Below are positions 8,415 to 16,401 of a DNA stretch of 35,982 nucleotides, piece after piece (the stretch's first letter is position 1; every line of letters starts with the position of its first letter). Where the stretch lies: positions 1 through 35,982 of the IMG/VR virus record IMGVR_UViG_3300036834_000060. The stretch is one strand, 5' to 3'. A model generated the notes under the pieces. It did no database searches, had not been told where the DNA came from, and saw only the letters and a program-made list of their open reading frames with translations. This DNA is from a virus. The position numbers and the translations under genes are program-made.

Positions 8415-8422
8415 AGTAAAAG

Positions 8423-8451
8423 TTGCAGTTCACGATACAACGTGGTAAAAT
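8423..8451 (+). promoter_or_regulatory. Sigma70-like promoter for the HPI-repeat gene
   Basis: TTGCAG at 8423-8428, a 17-base spacer and TAAAAT at 8446-8451. The spacing is ideal and the hexamers match the consensus at 4 and 5 of 6 positions. It starts 9 bases after the tube stop and 38 bases before the next start. A 6-bp inverted repeat (AACGTG 8439-8444 / CACGTT 8455-8460) overlaps the -10 region and could be an operator. Confidence 0.55.
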
Positions 8452-8488
8452 GTTCACGTTACTCAGCTATAACAAATAGGAGAAGCGA

Positions 8489-9091
8489 ATGCCGTTCGTA
8501 AAAGGCTATCTCGAGATTGTTGAAGGTCCAGGTGGTGGTCAACCTCCGGAAATCTGGCCGGGGCCGGGTTATCCAGCACATCCAATCGCTCCGGGTGGAG
8601 GTCCGGCTCATCCTATCGTAATTGTTCCACCTGACGCAGTTGCTCCGGGAGTGCCAGCACATCCGATCTACATTCCTATATATCCCGGTCATCCGATCGT
8701 CATTCCACCGGGCAGCCTTGGAGGTGGGAAGCCGGAGCATCCGATTGTTTTGCCGCCGCCTGAAGTCTGGCCGGGGCCGGGTCTTCCGACACATCCTATC
8801 GCTCCGGGTGGAGGTCCTCAGCATCCAATCGTTATCCCACCGGATGCAGTTTCTCCAGGAGTACCAAGTCATCCAATCGTAATTCCTCCTCCGCCACTTG
8901 GTATCTGGGGCGGTGCAAATCAGCCGTTCCCGACTCCACCGATCTTCCTGCCACCGGACACTCCGGATGAGGAAAGGAAGAAGCTGATTACTTGGCACAT
9001 TGGCTGGAGTGAATCTACTGGATGGGTCGTGGTCGGTACTCCAAATATCCCGGCACCAGCACCGTCTGCTGCGAGGACTGCTGCAAGGTAA
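8489..9091 (+). CDS. HPI-repeat, proline-rich virion protein
   Basis: 200 residues, with AGGAG at 8478-8482. Residues 20-133 are made of Pro/Gly-rich repeats punctuated by the tripeptide HPI (ten copies), in phrases such as YPAHPIAPGGGPAHPIVI. A block of about 44 residues is duplicated (8546-8677 and 8759-8887). The C-terminal ~55 residues differ: a charged link PDTPDEERKKLITWHIGWS and a small beta segment TGWVVVGTPNIPAP. Proteins of this kind occur in other phages as presumed virion proteins of unknown role. The gene is bracketed by its own promoter and a strong terminator, suggesting separate, probably high expression. A decoration or fibre-like role is a guess. Confidence 0.65.
   Translation: MPFVKGYLEIVEGPGGGQPPEIWPGPGYPAHPIAPGGGPAHPIVIVPPDAVAPGVPAHPIYIPIYPGHPIVIPPGSLGGGKPEHPIVLPPPEVWPGPGLPTHPIAPGGGPQHPIVIPPDAVSPGVPSHPIVIPPPPLGIWGGANQPFPTPPIFLPPDTPDEERKKLITWHIGWSESTGWVVVGTPNIPAPAPSAARTAAR
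8546..8887 (+). repeat. Tandem block duplication in the HPI-repeat gene
   Basis: Block 1 (8546-8677, 44 codons) and block 2 (8759-8887, 43 codons) encode nearly the same series: P-E-x-W-P-G-P-G, HPIAPGGGP, HPIVI, PPDAV, PGVP, HPI. Block 2 lacks one Val and has mostly synonymous or conservative changes. Confidence 0.85.
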
Positions 9092-9097
9092 GAAATC

Positions 9098-9129
9098 AAG
9101 GGTCTGCTGCCTTATGGCAGCAGACCCTT
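9098..9129 (+). terminator. Strong hairpin terminator after the HPI-repeat gene
   Basis: A perfect 14-bp stem (left arm 9098-9111, loop TTAT, right arm 9116-9129), GC-rich in its centre (GGGTCTGCTGCC). It begins 7 bases after the stop. The following sequence CTTACTAAG has few Ts, so termination may be partial, giving stepped expression between the tube/HPI genes and the tape-measure genes. Confidence 0.7.
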
Positions 9130-9154
9130 CTTACTAAGAAATCGGAGAAAAGTT

Positions 9155-9724
9155 ATGGCAGAAGCAAAACTGAACAGAAAATTGAATCTCGTAATGACTA
9201 TAGACACTGATGATGGGCCTATTCATATTCATTCAGTGCCAATTAGTCGTGAGGTTTTTGAAGATAATTTCCTTGCTATATCAAGAGCATTCACGGCTGT
9301 TTACACGAATGGTCTTGGACCAGTAACCGGGCCGCGCGTAGCGGCTCTTCTACTGAAACAAGAAGCTGAAACATTGGGTGTTTGGCCTCGTACACAGCAA
9401 TCTTTAATGGCAGAAATCTATCGACTGACAAATGTGGTTGCTCACGGAATAACAGGTTGGGAAACGATGCCTTTTGATGTTGCTAAGAAGCGCGGTGTTC
9501 TTGATGATGATGCAGCAGCAGAAGTGGAAAACTGCATCGTATATTTTACTTGTGCCTCGTCAATTCACCTGAAGGCGGAGTTGGCGGTGGCTACGGAAGG
9601 CTTGAGCACTCTTTGGAACGCGCAAACTACCTCATTAAATGTTACGGAGTATACTCGTTCTTTGCCGATATTGACGCAGGAAGAGACTACTGGCGAGAAT
9701 CAGAAAACGGCAGTGAATCAATAG
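9155..9724 (+). CDS. Tail assembly chaperone (short form)
   Basis: 189 residues, with GGAGA upstream of ATG 9155. Tail assembly chaperones bind the tape-measure protein while the tube polymerises; they usually lie between the tube and tape-measure genes and are followed by an overlapping frame, exactly as here. The N-terminal half (LVMTIDTDDGPIHIHSVPIS) is beta-like; the middle is helical (TQQSLMAEIYRLTNVVAHGI). The last ~70 codons overlap an open -1 frame that runs to the tape-measure start. Assignment is from size and architecture. Confidence 0.65.
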   Translation: MAEAKLNRKLNLVMTIDTDDGPIHIHSVPISREVFEDNFLAISRAFTAVYTNGLGPVTGPRVAALLLKQEAETLGVWPRTQQSLMAEIYRLTNVVAHGITGWETMPFDVAKKRGVLDDDAAAEVENCIVYFTCASSIHLKAELAVATEGLSTLWNAQTTSLNVTEYTRSLPILTQEETTGENQKTAVNQ

Positions 9725-9855
9725 TCCAGTCATGTTTTTCATGGCTGATGGATGAAGGGTTCAAAAACTTCTTCGATCAATTTGAAATGAGTTGGCCACA
9801 CGGCTCTCGGTTAGAGTGGCAACAGCGATATATGATCGCTTTGTGGAAGGCTTGA
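9511..9855 (+). CDS. Tail assembly chaperone -1 frame extension
   Basis: The -1 frame relative to the chaperone is open from 9511 to TGA 9853-9855. Its stop shares a base with the tape-measure ATG (TGATG), which argues that it is translated. Downstream of the chaperone stop it encodes a Trp/Phe-rich, acidic segment (SWLMDEGFKNFFDQFEMSWP, then RLEWQQRYMIALWKA). No start codon with a ribosome site was found, so a programmed -1 frameshift like that of lambda G/GT is likely. No classic heptamer was found; the nearest is GGAAAAC at 9526-9532, with an imperfect P-site match. The exact junction is unknown. Confidence 0.55.
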   Translation, partial: CSSRSGKLHRIFYLCLVNSPEGGVGGGYGRLEHSLERANYLIKCYGVYSFFADIDAGRDYWRESENGSESIVQSCFSWLMDEGFKNFFDQFEMSWPHGSRLEWQQRYMIALWKA

Positions 9856-12800
9856 TGGCAACTGTTCAAGTAACTATACCTCCAAGTTTTATAAGCTCTA
9901 TGCAGCAACTGATGCAGACAATGCAGCAGATGCAGAAGATTACGACACAATTTACTCAGTCTGCACAACAAATGCATATTCCTACTCAACAGGCTCATGC
10001 AGCACAGACTCAAGTAATGAGTCGGATGAATAAACTGCTTCAACTTTTTCGAAAGATTGAGGCAGTATTTGTGAAAGCCATTGACTCTATTATAAACGCA
10101 ATGGGGAGTATCGCTCAAACATTTCTAAGAGGGTTGGCTTTATCTGCTGAAATATTAAGCCCGATTGTTATGGCGGTCGGAGCAACTCTTTCTATTGCTC
10201 AATATACTTCTAGGTTTGCACGATGGATTTGGAATAAGATGGTCGATCTTGGTGACTCTATGCTACAAGATTGGCTTTTATCATCAGGCATGATGGCTAC
10301 TGTAGGTGGACTACGTTCATATCGAACTGCGTTCGGTATGCTACCAGACCAGCAGATTATAGCCCAAATGCCCAAGGCTCGTGGATATGCGGCATCACAA
10401 CAAGCTATCGCCTTAGGACTATTGGGAGTTAAGAATTTTAGAAATAGTGCGGATATGATGGTTCAGGCAACTTTGGCCGCAGCTAAATTTATGAAGAAAC
10501 AGCAGAAAGGTCAAGAACTAAAGATGGCTGAAGCTTCGGCTCTGACCTCACTTTTCAGCCCAAGAGATCTGCTTGCGCTTCGTGAAATAGATGAAAAAGA
10601 ATTAGAGGAGAGAGCCAAGTTATATGAAGCAAATAAAGCAAAACTAGAGATTTCTGAAGAGGCACGTCACGGATGGACGGACTTTTCTATTCAAACCAAA
10701 GTAATGTGGGCTAGGATTCAAACTGCTATTGCAGAAGGAATGGCTGATCCTCGTTCAAATTTCATGCAAGCGTTTGATCAGTTAAGTAAGAGTATGGTAA
10801 AATTCATAAAGGTTTTTATGGATACTCCAATTGTAGAAAAGATCTTTAATTGGTTGGCAAAACAGATCGATGCGTTTGCTAATAAATTGAGTGACGATGA
10901 AACTATTAATGAGTTTAAAAAAATTGTGAATACAATAGGTGAGATTATTAAGTTAATCTACCAAGCAACTACTATCCTCCTTGGATTTGGTGCTTCATTA
11001 AGAATGCGAGAAGGAAAACCTACTCTTCTCAGTCAAAGATATCCCGGTAGAGCACGGTTTATGGAGCATATAGGGATGCGAGGAGAGCCTCGTGGTCCAT
11101 TTGGAGTTATTCCAGGAGCTAAGTATGAAAGACCAGCCCATGCTCCAGCAGAAGTAATGCCCGCTCCCATTACTCGATATCCCGGCAGAGCAAGATTTGC
11201 TGAAAAGATTGGAGCACCTAAACCTTCTGCTGGAGTCATTCCAAGTGCTGCACCTTCAAAAGAACAGCATTATACTGGAGGAAATACTTCAGTTGCTATG
11301 GCGGCTATGGAAGATCAATTGCGTAAGGAAGGTGTACCAGAGGCAAATGTAAGATCAGCCGCTGCTTTGCTAGTTGGTCAGGCGCAGGCAGAAAGTAATC
11401 TTAATCCGAATTTATCGCATGATCAAGGCACCGGCTATGGAATCTATGGTGCGCGCCTTGGTCGTCGGACAGCGATGTTGAACTGGTTAAAAGAAAATAA
11501 GTATGAACCTAATAGTCTTGAAGGTCAGTCTAGATATATGGCGCATGAAGCGATGACTGGAAAAGGCTATGGCGCAACACGTGAAACATTAAGAAAAGCA
11601 ACACCAGAATCAATAGATAAAGACTCAGACGTGATAACTCGGAATTTTGAAAGTCCTGCTGTTAATAATTCACGATATCGAGCAGGTAGAGCCCGTGACG
11701 CATATCATGCTCCCGCTCCCGCTGCTAGTCGGCCATCTGGTGCAACAACACCATCTCCCGCTCCTACTACTAAAGGTGACTACATCAAACCTAGCGCTGA
11801 TGTAGCTAGGCGTCCTCTTGGACCTGGAGCTGATAGTTCTTCTCTAGCTGAACAGAGAAAGCGTATTGGTGAAGAATTAAAAGATCCTGAAACTAGACGA
11901 CTTTTAGCAGCATCTACAAATGCAGAGGTTGGTGGACAAGGATCGGAAGCAGAACATAGTTATATTGAGTCCGTAACTAATAGAGCTCTTTCTAGAAATA
12001 AGTCATTAAAAGAAACACTTCGTGATCCACATTACTACCCGGAAACAACAAAAAATAAATTGGATAATCGAGTCAGTGCATCAGACCAAGCACGCATTGA
12101 CGAACATACCGCTAAAGTCTTAGCTGGATCAAATGTTACGAACTATGGGACTGGCAACGAAAGCGGAAATGTTCGTTCTGGTGGTGCTCAGATAACAAGG
12201 GATTTTGGTCCTCGTCGGGAACGATTTATCCGTGAAAATGCTGATCTAAAGTGGGTCAATAAGCAACTTGCTAGAGATGGGAACCAACCTCTTCCAAAGG
12301 AGGCAGTAAAAGATCCTAACTCTGGTCAGATTTCAGTTCCGCAGAAAGAATCAGTTGTGCCGGGGGAAGAACGATTATCTACCGTTGGTAATTATCGACT
12401 TGCTGGTGACCAACGTCGTGCCGATCTTATAAAAGCTGGAGCAGCCGCATCTAAAAACCTTCCTCCCGGTTGGAAAGTTGAAGCCTATTCAGGTCAACGT
12501 GATGGTCCAAATGATGGTCCTCACAAACATTCCGGTGCAATCGATTTCCGTCTTATTCCTCCCGGTAAAACCTTTGAACAGATGAAAGGTGCTGACTATC
12601 AGTCTCCAGAAAATTTTGCGGTTTATGAAAAGTTTGCACAAGATACACATCTTTCCTTGCAGAAGATAAATCCAGAATTGGCACAGCAGCATCGATGGGG
12701 AGGTTATTTTTCTGGTCCAATTGGTGCCGGTGGAAAATATGGTGCGATGGACTTAATGCATCAGGATTTTGCCGGTGGTGATGCTCGTATGGCGGCTGGA

Positions 12801-13214
12801 CAATGGAAAACCGGATTACATCCAGCATGGCAGAGAGCATGGGGTGTTGGTGAACACAGTTCAGGTATTGCTGAAAGAGCTAAGAATGATGCTGAAAACG
12901 CTTCTCGTGTTAGTCCTTCTGTAGATAAATCCTCGGCTTGGCCGGAGCAAGGAACCAAACCTGTAGATTATGCTTCAAATGATAACCATCCTATTAATAA
13001 CATAAAGATTGATAATCGTTCTGATATGGATATTCATCAAGCTAAGACTCATTCAGATAATGATTCTGGTCAATCAGAAACTGCAGATCAATTGACTCCA
13101 CCTGATCATGCTGGTCATCACGATCCGAAAGGTACTGAAAGCACGCTACCACCCGTGACCGTTGAACCAGATGAAGGTTCAGGGACATCGCATAGTTCAG
13201 AAGAATCAGAATAA
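9855..13214 (+). CDS. Tape measure protein with three cell-wall hydrolase-like domains
   Basis: 1119 residues from ATG 9855 (an in-frame start at 9792 would overlap the chaperone extension). The N-terminus is Gln/Met-rich and helical (MQQLMQTMQQMQKI), followed by a hydrophobic stretch near residues 90-130 and long helices to ~370. Then come: a phage tail lysozyme-like domain, about 480-615, with likely catalytic Glu513 in AQAESNLNPN; a SleB-like hydrolase domain, about 670-780, with Glu691 in NAEVGGQGSEA and NRALSRN; and an M15 peptidase-like domain, about 855-975, with candidate zinc ligands His892 and Asp897 (KHSGAIDF) and His969 (MDLMHQDF). Two YPGRARF repeats separate helices from enzymes. 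The tail end is hydrophilic. It probably sets tail length and opens the cell wall during DNA entry. Confidence 0.75.
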   Translation: MATVQVTIPPSFISSMQQLMQTMQQMQKITTQFTQSAQQMHIPTQQAHAAQTQVMSRMNKLLQLFRKIEAVFVKAIDSIINAMGSIAQTFLRGLALSAEILSPIVMAVGATLSIAQYTSRFARWIWNKMVDLGDSMLQDWLLSSGMMATVGGLRSYRTAFGMLPDQQIIAQMPKARGYAASQQAIALGLLGVKNFRNSADMMVQATLAAAKFMKKQQKGQELKMAEASALTSLFSPRDLLALREIDEKELEERAKLYEANKAKLEISEEARHGWTDFSIQTKVMWARIQTAIAEGMADPRSNFMQAFDQLSKSMVKFIKVFMDTPIVEKIFNWLAKQIDAFANKLSDDETINEFKKIVNTIGEIIKLIYQATTILLGFGASLRMREGKPTLLSQRYPGRARFMEHIGMRGEPRGPFGVIPGAKYERPAHAPAEVMPAPITRYPGRARFAEKIGAPKPSAGVIPSAAPSKEQHYTGGNTSVAMAAMEDQLRKEGVPEANVRSAAALLVGQAQAESNLNPNLSHDQGTGYGIYGARLGRRTAMLNWLKENKYEPNSLEGQSRYMAHEAMTGKGYGATRETLRKATPESIDKDSDVITRNFESPAVNNSRYRAGRARDAYHAPAPAASRPSGATTPSPAPTTKGDYIKPSADVARRPLGPGADSSSLAEQRKRIGEELKDPETRRLLAASTNAEVGGQGSEAEHSYIESVTNRALSRNKSLKETLRDPHYYPETTKNKLDNRVSASDQARIDEHTAKVLAGSNVTNYGTGNESGNVRSGGAQITRDFGPRRERFIRENADLKWVNKQLARDGNQPLPKEAVKDPNSGQISVPQKESVVPGEERLSTVGNYRLAGDQRRADLIKAGAAASKNLPPGWKVEAYSGQRDGPNDGPHKHSGAIDFRLIPPGKTFEQMKGADYQSPENFAVYEKFAQDTHLSLQKINPELAQQHRWGGYFSGPIGAGGKYGAMDLMHQDFAGGDARMAAGQWKTGLHPAWQRAWGVGEHSSGIAERAKNDAENASRVSPSVDKSSAWPEQGTKPVDYASNDNHPINNIKIDNRSDMDIHQAKTHSDNDSGQSETADQLTPPDHAGHHDPKGTESTLPPVTVEPDEGSGTSHSSEESE

Positions 13215-14572
13215 TGAGATATTATAATATCAATGTAGCTGGAGCTCCATCAGATGTTTTCCCACCAAGATATGATGGAGGAGCACAGTGGGGAACGATA
13301 TTGAATGGGCAACATGATCCTAATGCACAACAAATAGAATTTCAAATTCAGGAATGGAATTCAACTACTCCTACTGAAAATAGTGTGCTGACAATTCATG
13401 GTGTGACTTGGGATCAAATCAAGGCTAGTAATTCTCTTGTCGGCAAAGTGATAACTGTATATGGAGGTATGTCACCCGGTCTGCCACTCGCTACATTTCA
13501 GTCACAACGTGATAAATTACTTCTGCAAGGAGTTATTCTTAAATGTTGGGGAAATTGGATTGGCACAGAAATGTCGATCGGTATGGCCTTCTTGCCAGCA
13601 GGTGCTCTTCAGGCTAGTTCCACTGGTACTTCTTCTCCAACTGCTGTTGGTGCTCCTTCTCCTGATGTTCCATCTATTGCTCAATATGATCGTACTGGCC
13701 CACGTTCGATAGATAGAAGATTTCGTAACCGGATGCAAGGAATACCGGGTCTGCCAACAACAAATGCGATAACAGATCTTAGTGGTAATATCATAAAGCT
13801 TGTTTCTAATTTTGATATTGGTCCTGCAACTTCTGTCGTTGGAGGTATGACAACATCATTCTTTGGTGGTGGTAATATTTCACCATTATCAGCACCAATA
13901 AACTTAATTCATAATATGATGCCGGGTACGGATTTGTCTGGTGCAATTCAAGATACACTATCAAAAGCTTTTCCTCAAGCTAACATCAATGTTCTTATCT
14001 CTCAAGGAATTAAGATGGGGTACCAAGATGCAGGCATGTATCAGTCTGTAGAACAATATGCTGATTATATTCAAAAACTTAGCCAATCTGCATTAGGATC
14101 TAAAGACTATCAGGGTGTTCAGTTAACTTCGTATAATAACACATTGACTGCTCTTGATTTTACCCAACCTGTTTCAAATGGTGAAATCAATTATTTAGAT
14201 CTAATAGGACAACCTACATGGCTGGATATTCAAACGATCAGTGTAAAAGTTGTTCTTAGAGGTGGATTGCATGTCGGAAGTTATGTGACATTACCACAGA
14301 CACTTGTTAATTTCGCCGGAGCGGACGCAATGCTTCCCGGTAATGCTCCAGATCAAAGAACTCATATTTCATTGCCTGGAGCTTATAAGGTGTATAAGAT
14401 TCTACATATAGGGGATTTTAGGAATCCTGATGGTGCAAGTTGGAGCACGAATTATGAATTATTAACGGGTGGCGCAACATCGTATGTGTCTCCACTTGAG
14501 GTTCCACAAGATCCTCTTCAAGGTCTGACACCACTGCAACAACAGTCAGTTAGAGGTGTGACTACTCCATAA
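13214..14572 (+). CDS. Putative baseplate hub / tail protein
   Basis: 452 residues, coupled by one-base overlaps to both flanking genes. The N-terminal ~135 residues form a beta-rich unit (QIEFQIQEWNSTTPTENSVL, then LVGKVITVYGGM and LQGVILKCWGNWIGTEMSIG). A Ser/Thr/Ala linker (about 137-155) follows. The middle is helical with Gly/Ile-rich patches, and the last ~120 residues are again beta-rich (TISVKVVLRGGLHVGSYVTL). The design of a short N-terminal beta domain and a C-terminal beta domain suits a hub or initiator protein at the tube tip. No named family recognised. Confidence 0.45.
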   Translation: MRYYNINVAGAPSDVFPPRYDGGAQWGTILNGQHDPNAQQIEFQIQEWNSTTPTENSVLTIHGVTWDQIKASNSLVGKVITVYGGMSPGLPLATFQSQRDKLLLQGVILKCWGNWIGTEMSIGMAFLPAGALQASSTGTSSPTAVGAPSPDVPSIAQYDRTGPRSIDRRFRNRMQGIPGLPTTNAITDLSGNIIKLVSNFDIGPATSVVGGMTTSFFGGGNISPLSAPINLIHNMMPGTDLSGAIQDTLSKAFPQANINVLISQGIKMGYQDAGMYQSVEQYADYIQKLSQSALGSKDYQGVQLTSYNNTLTALDFTQPVSNGEINYLDLIGQPTWLDIQTISVKVVLRGGLHVGSYVTLPQTLVNFAGADAMLPGNAPDQRTHISLPGAYKVYKILHIGDFRNPDGASWSTNYELLTGGATSYVSPLEVPQDPLQGLTPLQQQSVRGVTTP

Positions 14573-16401
14573 TGGCAAGAGCTCCTCAACTCACCGTTAA
14601 CGTCAATTCGCAACAATTCCAACAGTTTGCGAAGCAATTTGCTGCGTTTTCTGGGCAAATGAAACAATTAAACCAGCAATTTTCTCAGATTAATGCTACT
14701 CTTCAAAAGACTGCTTTGACTACTCGTGTAATAAATGCTACGTTACAAGGAACTATGAATATTGTTAAAGGAGTTGGTTCTGCTATTGGTAAGATTACAG
14801 GTCATTTTCTAAAATGGTCTGTCATTATCGGCGGAGTCACAACACTATTAGGAATGGGAGGTGGCCTATTTGGCATCGATAGATTAGCACAGTCGATCTT
14901 AACTAAACGAAGACAGGTGCTTGGTTTAGGTGGGAGCGCGAATTACGGACGGGTTCAGGCCAGTACCATCTATAATCAATCTTATCTTGATAACCCGATG
15001 GGCAGTCTACAGGCTGTTCAAAGAGGATTAGGAGGAAGTTCAGATGAGCTAAGAGGTCTTGCAGCAGCGGGTATCCCATTTGGGACCAAGATGTCTTCTG
15101 CTGAGGTCCTGGATAAAATCATTGATAAGACTATGGAGGTTGTGAAACGGGCAGCTCCAGGTACTGAATTAATGGTGACGAAAGCGTATGGTCTAGATAA
15201 GTTTCTTTCAGAATCTGATATAATGAGAATGGTGACCGAAGAAGGTCGCAAGGAAATTTTGGAAAAGCGTGAACTAATTAAAGCTCATGAAAAAGAACTT
15301 CAATTAAGCCCCAAGGCACAAAAAGGATGGGCAGATCTAGAACTGCAATTTCAAATTGCTAAAGCTTCTATGCAGACTATTTTTGGCGAAAAACTTCGTG
15401 ATCTTGCCAAGCCTTTAGGTAAGCTAAGCGAGGGATTTGCACATCTAATCAAGGTTTTAATGGATTCTCCTGCTGTTCAGAAAGTTATGAAAAGATTAGC
15501 TGATGGAATTGATTGGTTGTCAGATAAGTTAAAAGAGCTAACAGATGATGATATAGATAAATTTATTAAGAAGATACAGGAATGGTTGCCTACACTAGAA
15601 GAGTTTAAAAGTGCTTTGAAAGGTTTTATTGATGCTTTGACGACTGTTGTGTCTGTAATGAACACTTTATTCCCACAGAAAAATCCTTTAGCGAGTGCTA
15701 CTCAAGCTACAGGAGCCGGGGCAGTACATGATTGGTTGGGGACACATCTTACTCCTGCTGGGAAAAAACTACTTGGTTTTGATTCTGGCTTATCACAGAC
15801 TCAAGCTCCTACAACTCAACCTTCTACAACTCAAGCTCCTGAGGCTCCTCAAGCTCCTCAAGCTCCTACAACTCAACCTTCTGCAACTCCAGCTCCTCAA
15901 GCTCCTATAACCCAACCTTCTGCAACCCCACCTCCTCAAGCTCCAGCTACAGCGGCTTCACAGGTATCAGGTGGAGGGTTTGGTGCGGGTGCAACTCCAT
16001 TTCAAAGCTTTAGTGGATACCCCGGCAGATTTGGCGGTGGATACGTCAATTCAGGATATGGTGGCACTAATCTTGGAGGTGGGTTTGTCGGTGGTCCACA
16101 AGCACCATCAGCAACTCCTCCTCCCGGTGGAGGTAGTTTTATGAATATGATTGGTGGTCCACAAGCACCATCAGCAACTCCTCCTCCTCCTTCTGGCACT
16201 GCTAAAGGATTTATTCCTCCGGCACAGGGGGGAGGAGGTGGACTATCTGGCAGACTCCCAAGCGTTATGGGTTCGGATCCAGGTTTGAAACCTGGACCAC
16301 TATCTATGAATAATTGGCAAATGAATAGAACTGCAAGCCTCGTTGTTCGAAATGTACCCGGCTCTAATATCTTTATGAGTGCACAAGGAATGACAGGCTA
16401 A
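14572..16401 (+). CDS. Second tape-measure-like protein (paralogue)
   Basis: 609 residues. The N-terminus is Gln/Phe-rich (QQFQQFAKQFAAFSGQMKQL), followed by a hydrophobic segment about 80-105 (WSVIIGGVTTLLGMGGGLFG). Residues about 225-360 match the tape measure at 9855: both have a helix with E-L/K pairs ending S-x-x-A-x-x-GW-x-D, then MDSPAVQKVMKRLADGIDWL here versus MDTPIVEKIFNWLAKQIDAF there, then a D-D/E-x-I-x-x-F-x-K-K/I helix. It lacks hydrolase domains. The C-terminal third is a low-complexity linker of TQAP/PQAP units and Gly-rich stretches with a 35-bp exact repeat. It may act as a second ruler or tail-lumen protein. Confidence 0.6.
   Translation: MARAPQLTVNVNSQQFQQFAKQFAAFSGQMKQLNQQFSQINATLQKTALTTRVINATLQGTMNIVKGVGSAIGKITGHFLKWSVIIGGVTTLLGMGGGLFGIDRLAQSILTKRRQVLGLGGSANYGRVQASTIYNQSYLDNPMGSLQAVQRGLGGSSDELRGLAAAGIPFGTKMSSAEVLDKIIDKTMEVVKRAAPGTELMVTKAYGLDKFLSESDIMRMVTEEGRKEILEKRELIKAHEKELQLSPKAQKGWADLELQFQIAKASMQTIFGEKLRDLAKPLGKLSEGFAHLIKVLMDSPAVQKVMKRLADGIDWLSDKLKELTDDDIDKFIKKIQEWLPTLEEFKSALKGFIDALTTVVSVMNTLFPQKNPLASATQATGAGAVHDWLGTHLTPAGKKLLGFDSGLSQTQAPTTQPSTTQAPEAPQAPQAPTTQPSATPAPQAPITQPSATPPPQAPATAASQVSGGGFGAGATPFQSFSGYPGRFGGGYVNSGYGGTNLGGGFVGGPQAPSATPPPGGGSFMNMIGGPQAPSATPPPPSGTAKGFIPPAQGGGGGLSGRLPSVMGSDPGLKPGPLSMNNWQMNRTASLVVRNVPGSNIFMSAQGMTG
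16090..16187 (+). repeat. 35-bp exact direct repeat in a low-complexity linker
   Basis: Identical 35-base copies at 16090-16124 and 16153-16187, each encoding GGPQAPSATPP. The linker upstream (about 15800-15950) also repeats CAAGCTCCT-type units encoding QAP. Such repeats can expand or contract by slippage. Confidence 0.85.

Noticed and set aside
8459-8998. 179-residue minus-strand open frame
   Set aside because: Antisense to the HPI-repeat gene; the Arg/Trp/Met-rich composition reflects the reverse of the proline-rich repeats.
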